A stretch of DNA of 10,088 bases from Acholeplasmatales bacterium DTU056 (GTDB taxonomy: Bacteria > Bacillota_I > Bacilli_A > ML615J-28 > CAG-698), in contig LFRX01000043.1 of the NCBI GenBank assembly GCA_001512985.1, positions 43,969 to 54,056 of the forward strand, given 5' to 3'. This document shows positions 7,001 through 10,088 of the stretch, piece by piece. Position numbers and translations under genes: made by a program. Under the pieces are notes generated by a model that did not search any database, was not told where the DNA came from, and was given only the letters and a program-made list of their open reading frames with translations. Every line of letters starts with the position of its first letter. The first letter of the stretch is position 1.

Positions 7001-8044
7001 CGTGATATAAATGATTATCATCATGCTCATGATGCGTATTTAACTGGCTGTGTTGCAAACTTTATTAGAATTAGATATCCTAAATTAGAAAAAGAAATAT
7101 TGTATTCCGAATATTTACGTCTACCAACTGAAAGACGAAAATACAATAGTGGATTTATTGTAAACTCATTTGTTCGTAATCACATTGATGATACAACTGG
7201 TGAAGTAGTTTGGGATGCTAATGAACAAATTTCAAAAATTAAAAAAGTTTTAAATTATAAAGATTGCTTTATTACTAAAAAAGTTGAAGAATCTACAGGA
7301 GAATTTTATAATCAAACTTTGGTTGGACCTAATATGGCGACTGCCCCGATTCGAGCTTCATTGGATCCAAAGATCTACGGCGGTTATACAAATGTAAATA
7401 TTGCTTATATGGTAGCACTTGAATATAGAAAAGGTACACAAATGAAAAAAGTTCTTGCGGGTATTCCAATTATGTTTGCTCAACGATTTAAAAGAGATCA
7501 AGAAGCTTTAATAGAATATTTAAAAGAACAATTTAGAACTAATGAAATTATTATTTTAAAACCAAAAATTTTGAAATCACAGCTTGTAGACTTTGATGGA
7601 CATCTATTATATTTAGCAAGTTCTGGAGAATTTAATAACGCCAAACAATTAATTCTTGATTATGAATTTAATGAATTGGTTTATTTAATCGATAAAGATA
7701 AATTAAGTGAAAGCGATGAAAATCACAAACGGTTAAATAAATTTTATCAAGTATTTATTGAAAAATTGGAAAAACATTATCCATTTTATCAGAATATTGC
7801 TAGAAAATTTAAAAATGCTACAAATGATTTTGAAAAGCTAGATTTTACAAAAAAATGCAAGTTTGTATTAGAAATGTTAAAAATCACTCAAGCAAACTCA
7901 ACAAACGCTTACTTTAAAAATTTTGGCATTGGTAACTTAGGCGATCGAATGGATCGACTTAATAGAAAATCGTTAGATTTTGATAAAACAATTTTTATCG
8001 ATCAATCAGTAACCGGAATGTATGAAAAGAGGTATCGCCTATGA
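4088..8044 (+). CDS. cas9: CRISPR-associated endonuclease Cas9, type II-A
   Basis: A 1318-residue RNA-guided nuclease that cuts both strands of target DNA and also helps choose spacers. RuvC-I is at the N-terminus (IALDIGNTSVGWAV, catalytic Asp12). The Arg-rich bridge helix follows (about 52-74, RRNFRATRRRLLRRRQR). The alpha-helical REC lobe spans about 75-720. RuvC-II is IYIENTR with Glu768. The HNH domain contains YEVDHIIPRS (Asp848, His849) and Asn872. RuvC-III is YHHAHDAYL with His979 and Asp982. A PAM-interacting C-terminal domain ends in FIDQSVTGMYEKRYRL, like streptococcal Cas9. All residues match S. pyogenes D10, E762, H840, N863, H983 and D986 in order and spacing, so activity is expected. 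The frame extends to GTG 4037, inside the anti-repeat and upstream of GGAGG; ATG 4088 is preferred. The stop overlaps cas1 by ATGA. No frameshift is seen. The PAM cannot be read from the sequence. Confidence 0.97.
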   Translation: MKKKMNYSIALDIGNTSVGWAVIDENNNLLKHRGRNMWGVRLFEEGQTAATRRNFRATRRRLLRRRQRLDLLQELLAQDVLAKDESFFMKLKESFLVKGNGNKIYNFFNDSDFTDQNFYDKYPTIYHLRYKLITNKEKEDIRLVYLALHHIIKYRGNFLYEGQTFNIQDSTIITDLENLLEYLKENFEYDIEFTKDDLKEVEKILTDSSVIKSDKVKEASEVFKADKDSQKVLKEVFKAVLGNKFDFLVICNLGEVENQEDYKTNLSDEEKEPLFETLLGDHFEVYSLLKNIYSSIILREILGTDEEGKVRLLSQAMINRYDDFKKDLAILKRLIKEHFKGKYNYIFREVDDKTPNYYNYMNRPGKTSQIDFYNFLKKVLNQKREELADNDDYKYCIKRIEDNNFLLRQRIKVNAAIPYQIHKQELIAILENQAPYYETIRKNKDKIISLLEFRIPYYVGPLNYDRNNNKYAWVVRKKNGEKIYPWNFEEVVDVKASAEEFIRRMTNKCTYLPKEDVLPKYSLILMEFNVLDELNKITINGDKLSYELKLEIIEECFKKYKIVRESHLVKVLRKYYKYYNSEKLDIRGYRKEKQFAGSLTSYIDFTNIFGEVNDSNFEMIETIIKWITIFQDKKILKEKIKENYPEITDAQLKKILALNYSGWGRLSRKLIYGITTPDQSGLESTILHIMRKTNQNFMQVINSNKYCFAKKIEKIQKESIQKKEKVTLADVQDIPGSPAIKKAIWQAIKIVNEIIKIMKCDPQNIYIENTRSSGKKERTRSRVTWLKECYKKLKVETDIYNQEVARELNEHLETIDNEKLFLYFIQNGKCMYSGETLDPQRLIDYEVDHIIPRSLIKDDSIDNKVLVLKKYNQLKADRDVLPYDIISKMKPYWEKLKDCGLISNKKFYNLCRKEFNEEDIAGFINRQIVETSQIVKHVVNLLYANYPNTKIHTIRPLLVSILREQLSLYKVRDINDYHHAHDAYLTGCVANFIRIRYPKLEKEILYSEYLRLPTERRKYNSGFIVNSFVRNHIDDTTGEVVWDANEQISKIKKVLNYKDCFITKKVEESTGEFYNQTLVGPNMATAPIRASLDPKIYGGYTNVNIAYMVALEYRKGTQMKKVLAGIPIMFAQRFKRDQEALIEYLKEQFRTNEIIILKPKILKSQLVDFDGHLLYLASSGEFNNAKQLILDYEFNELVYLIDKDKLSESDENHKRLNKFYQVFIEKLEKHYPFYQNIARKFKNATNDFEKLDFTKKCKFVLEMLKITQANSTNAYFKNFGIGNLGDRMDRLNRKSLDFDKTIFIDQSVTGMYEKRYRL

Positions 8045-8913
8045 GTTTTAGAATAGTTATTATCACTAAACGTTCCATTTTAAGTTATAAAGACAATTAT
8101 TTAGTGATTAGAAGCGATGAGAATGAAATGATTCATTTGTCTGAAATACATACCTTAATTGTTCAATCAACAATGGTAACATTAACTAGTTACTTAATTT
8201 CTGAATTAATGAAAAGAAGAATTAAGGTTATAATATGTGATGAGTTTGCCAATCCAGTATGTGAGTTAGCCCCATACTATTGGGGCTACAACTCACCGAA
8301 AAGAATACTTAAACAAATTAATTGGTCCGAAGAAGCTAAGAAAACTGCGTGGACTGAAATTATAAAGGAGAAAATATTAAGACAAGCTGAGCATTTAAAA
8401 GAATTAGGATTAAAAGAGTATAAATTATTAATGAAATATTATAACGAAGTACAATTTGATGATGAAACTAATCGTGAAGGACATGCTGCTAAAGTTTATT
8501 TTAACGCCTTATTTGGAAAAGAATTTTCAAGGGAAATTTATAATCGTATAAATGCTGGGTTGAACTATGGTTATACTGTAATTTTATCTGCTTTTAATCG
8601 TGAAATTGCAAGTCGTGGTTATTTAACTCAAATTGGAATTCATCATTGTAATGAATTTAATCAATTTAATTTATCATCAGATTTAATGGAACCATTCCGA
8701 GTAATTGTTGATAGATTTGTCTATAAAAATCAAAATCGTATTCTTGATAGTGATTACAAAATATCATTAACTGATATTTTAAATACTAAAGTAAAATATT
8801 TAAATAAAGAATATTATCTAGTAAATGCAATAACTTTATATGTTCAAAATGTAATTAATTATATTGAAGAAGGGAAAATCATAAAAGGGATGTATAGTGT
8901 GTATGAGGTATAG
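8041..8913 (+). CDS. cas1: CRISPR-associated endonuclease/integrase Cas1, type II
   Basis: A 290-residue integrase. With Cas2 it forms the complex that inserts new spacers at the leader end of the array. The N-terminal beta domain covers about 1-80 and the helical catalytic domain the rest. Metal-binding residues are visible as Glu146 in NREGHAAKVYFNALFG, His201 (or 202) in IGIHHCNEFNQFNL and Glu217 in DLMEPFR, all in the usual order for subtype II-A Cas1. Length is normal (about 290). ATG 8041 overlaps the cas9 stop (ATGA), and AGAGG at 8028-8032 lies eight bases before it, so it is probably translationally coupled to cas9. Its 3' end overlaps cas2 by 11 bases. Nothing suggests damage. Confidence 0.96.
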   Translation: MSFRIVIITKRSILSYKDNYLVIRSDENEMIHLSEIHTLIVQSTMVTLTSYLISELMKRRIKVIICDEFANPVCELAPYYWGYNSPKRILKQINWSEEAKKTAWTEIIKEKILRQAEHLKELGLKEYKLLMKYYNEVQFDDETNREGHAAKVYFNALFGKEFSREIYNRINAGLNYGYTVILSAFNREIASRGYLTQIGIHHCNEFNQFNLSSDLMEPFRVIVDRFVYKNQNRILDSDYKISLTDILNTKVKYLNKEYYLVNAITLYVQNVINYIEEGKIIKGMYSVYEV

Positions 8914-9226
8914 GTTTATGAGAATGTTGGTGTTTTTTGATTTACCAACTGTTAAAGCAATTGATAGAAGAAATTATAATAGATTTAGAAAGTTTTTAAT
9001 CAAAGAAGGCTTTATAATGGTCCAAGAGTCAGTTTATTGTAAGTTGGTATTAAACCATTCTATTATGAATTCTGTTAAGAAAAGAGTAGAGAAAAATGCT
9101 CCACAAAAGGGATTGGTGCAGTTATTGTGTGTTACTGAAAAGCAATATGCATCAATTGAATATATCACTGGAAGTAAAATTAACAAAAAAGTGATCGATT
9201 CAATGGAGAGGTTAATAGTAATATGA
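8903..9226 (+). CDS. cas2: CRISPR-associated protein Cas2, type II-A
   Basis: A 107-residue ferredoxin-fold protein that dimerises and bridges two Cas1 dimers in the spacer integration complex. The beginning MRYRFMRMLVFFDLP closely resembles the S. pyogenes start MSYRYMRMLLMFDMP, and the conserved Asp is residue 13. FRKFLIKEGFIMVQESVY and the later VTEKQ are also typical of the subtype. This similarity is why ATG 8903 is chosen, giving an 11-base overlap with cas1. Alternatives are GTG 8897 (two residues longer) and ATG 8918, which has GAGGT nine bases upstream but would drop the conserved first residues. Its stop overlaps the csn2 start by ATGA. In this subtype Cas2 is thought to be structural rather than a nuclease. 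Confidence 0.95.
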   Translation: MRYRFMRMLVFFDLPTVKAIDRRNYNRFRKFLIKEGFIMVQESVYCKLVLNHSIMNSVKKRVEKNAPQKGLVQLLCVTEKQYASIEYITGSKINKKVIDSMERLIVI

Positions 9227-9915
9227 TTATAAAAATAAGCACGTTTTCTAATCATATTGATTTTACAAATAATGAATTGAATGTATTAGAAATTGAAGAT
9301 AAAAAACTGTTTTCAAACATTGTTACAAGTTTTTATAATTCAATAAATGATGAGCCTTCAAAAGAAACATTAATTTTGTTAAAAAATAATGAAGTAGTTT
9401 CAATTTCTAAATGTATGTTTATGATAATGGATATTTATTCATATGATTTTAATGTTAAAAAAATAAACAATAAATTGATTAGTATTTTGGAACAGAATAT
9501 AATTAATGATGAAGATTTAAGGTATGATGTTGAAAAGAAAATTTATGAATTAGCCAATTTAATTCCGGAAATTACAAGTGTATTTTCATTAGACTTAATA
9601 TGGGATAATGATATTAAAATTCAGAAACTATTAAATCTATTTTCAATAAAAATTGATCAAAATAGCGAAGATAGTTACTTACATAGAACATTAAGAGCAA
9701 TTGATATTGTTAGAGAACTAGGACTGTGTGATATACTAGTATTATGTAATTTAAAGTCATATCTAGATGAAGAAGAACTTATCGAATTATATAAGTATAT
9801 TAAATACAAAGAGCAAAAGACATTAATTCTTGAATCAAAAGTAGATGAAAAAACAATTTATGATGAAAGAAAAATGATTATTGATTATTATTTTAACGAT
9901 TACATAATAGAATAA
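9223..9915 (+). CDS. csn2: Csn2, type II-A adaptation protein
   Basis: A 230-residue protein of the short Csn2 group (S. pyogenes form about 220; long forms exceed 300). Csn2 forms a ring-shaped tetramer that holds double-stranded DNA ends and joins Cas1, Cas2 and Cas9 during spacer acquisition. Recognisable parts are the N-terminal IDFTNNELNVLEIEDKKLF, the middle LLNLFSIKID, and the signature ILVLCNLKSYLDEEELIELY followed by LILES. Position as last gene before the array is diagnostic and defines subtype II-A. The C-terminal tail after LILES (about 25 residues, acidic and Tyr-rich) is where length variation within the family sits. ATG 9223 overlaps the cas2 stop, with GGAGAGG at 9205-9211. 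The protein is low in tryptophan and rich in Ile/Asn, as expected from the AT-rich DNA. The stop TAA lies 68 bases before the first repeat. Confidence 0.93.
   Translation: MIIKISTFSNHIDFTNNELNVLEIEDKKLFSNIVTSFYNSINDEPSKETLILLKNNEVVSISKCMFMIMDIYSYDFNVKKINNKLISILEQNIINDEDLRYDVEKKIYELANLIPEITSVFSLDLIWDNDIKIQKLLNLFSIKIDQNSEDSYLHRTLRAIDIVRELGLCDILVLCNLKSYLDEEELIELYKYIKYKEQKTLILESKVDEKTIYDERKMIIDYYFNDYIIE
9881..9908 (+). promoter_or_regulatory. Candidate promoter for the CRISPR array inside the end of csn2
   Basis: TTGATT (9881-9886), a 16-base spacer, then CATAAT (9903-9908), matching consensus at four and five of six positions. Transcription would start near 9915 and run through the leader into the array, beginning almost exactly at the anti-repeat-like segment. 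In such AT-rich DNA a match of this quality can arise by chance; read-through from the cas operon is the alternative. Confidence 0.35.
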
Positions 9916-9929
9916 CTGTCTAGAACAAC
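9915..9929 (+). repeat. Anti-repeat-like segment in the leader
   Basis: ACTGTCTAGAACAAC is the reverse complement of CRISPR repeat bases 14-28 except for one base, and as RNA that mismatch is a G-U wobble. Eleven consecutive bases (9919-9929) are an exact match to the tracrRNA anti-repeat. No other part of the tracrRNA is recognisable next to it. Confidence 0.75.
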
Positions 9930-9983
9930 GGCGTCTCGTAAACGCTAAACTCGCCGGAAAAACTAAAAATTAGCTGATTTGAG
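9916..9983 (+). promoter_or_regulatory. CRISPR leader
   Basis: The 68 bases between the csn2 stop and the first repeat. The leader directs Cas1-Cas2 to insert new spacers at the first repeat. It has three parts: the anti-repeat-like segment (to 9929), a GC-rich patch unlike its surroundings with an inverted repeat CGGCG (9929-9933) and CGCCG (9952-9956), and an AT-rich end finishing in ATTTGAG. Confidence 0.85.
9977..9983 (+). promoter_or_regulatory. Leader-anchoring sequence ATTTGAG at the integration site
   Basis: ATTTGAG directly touches the first base of the first repeat. The same heptamer at this place is known in streptococcal type II-A arrays as the leader-end motif needed for accurate spacer integration. 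It also fixes the orientation: this is the leader end and spacers toward higher coordinates are older. Confidence 0.75.
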
Positions 9984-10088
9984 GTTTTAGAGTTGTGTTG
10001 TTCTAGATAGTGCTAAAACAAATTTGGATCTAATGTTGATGCAATTACAGTTTTAGAGTTGTGTTGTTCTAGATAGTGCTAAAACTTG
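9984..10088 (+). CRISPR. Type II-A CRISPR array, leader end (two repeats, one full spacer, runs off the window)
   Basis: Two identical 36-base repeats at 9984-10019 and 10050-10085. They begin GTTTTAGAG, carry TTGTTCTAGATAG in the middle and end GCTAAAAC, with the terminal GTTTT/AAAAC pairing usual in type II-A. Between them is one 30-base spacer (10020-10049, AAATTTGGAT at its start and GCAATTACA at its end). The second spacer begins at 10086 and is cut by the window edge. The 30-base spacer is the standard length for the subtype. The spacer has no evident match inside this window. crRNA would be transcribed on the + strand and pair with the tracrRNA at 3922-4047. Confidence 0.97.

Noticed and set aside
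9034..9255. 73-residue minus-strand frame over cas2 and csn2
   Set aside because: Antisense shadow of cas2, no ribosome site, no recognisable family.
9984..10085. Promoters inside each repeat, as in some type II-C arrays
   Set aside because: The repeat end offers only TGCTAAAAC, a poor -10 match with no suitably spaced -35.
1..10088. Mycoplasma-type code (TGA = Trp)
   Set aside because: cas9 and cas2 both end at TGA inside ATGA overlaps, and all tryptophans in the conserved proteins are TGG.

Overview
The window is about 10 kb of very AT-rich DNA (roughly 30% GC by eye). It carries three tightly packed housekeeping genes, a roughly 650-base intergenic region, and then a complete type II-A CRISPR-Cas operon that runs into the first repeats of its array. 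All genes are on the + strand. TGA is used as a stop (cas9 and cas2 end in it inside ATGA overlaps) and tryptophan is TGG, so the standard bacterial code applies and Mycoplasma/Spiroplasma code 4 is excluded. Base composition, Shine-Dalgarno sites and protein families suggest a low-GC Bacillota lineage (Erysipelotrichia, RF39, Acholeplasma or Izemoplasma-like), but the species cannot be fixed from the sequence.

Bases 1-3419: the 3' end of a cation diffusion facilitator (CDF) metal exporter, a phosphoglucomutase/phosphomannomutase, and an M24B Xaa-Pro aminopeptidase, closely spaced in one direction and closed by a hairpin terminator. They look like ordinary chromosome, unrelated to CRISPR.

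Bases 3420-4087: non-coding. A second, orphan hairpin terminator (3542-3575) is followed by about 300 bases with no recognisable gene. Next come a short near-direct repeat and a near-consensus + strand promoter (3881-3909). The tracrRNA gene follows on the MINUS strand (about 4047 to 3922). Its anti-repeat, nexus and three further hairpins including the terminator can all be read. Its promoter (TTGACA-N17-TATAAT on the minus strand, 4082-4054) lies on top of the cas9 Shine-Dalgarno. A cas9 transcript from the upstream promoter would therefore carry the full antisense of tracrRNA in its 5' leader.

Bases 4088-9915: cas9, cas1, cas2 and csn2, each overlapping the next by 4-11 bases, indicating translational coupling. 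Cas9 has all RuvC and HNH catalytic residues. Cas1, Cas2 and Csn2 form the spacer-acquisition module with Cas9. tracrRNA and crRNA pair over a 24-base perfect duplex and guide Cas9.

Bases 9916-10088: a 68-base leader ending in ATTTGAG, then a 36-base repeat, a 30-base spacer, a second identical repeat, and the array running off the window. The leader begins with a 15-base anti-repeat-like segment that can pair with the repeat (one G-U wobble). Its role is unexplained.

I see a normal, apparently intact type II-A system rather than a new system class. The unusual parts are the antisense wiring of tracrRNA and cas9 and the anti-repeat mimic in the leader.
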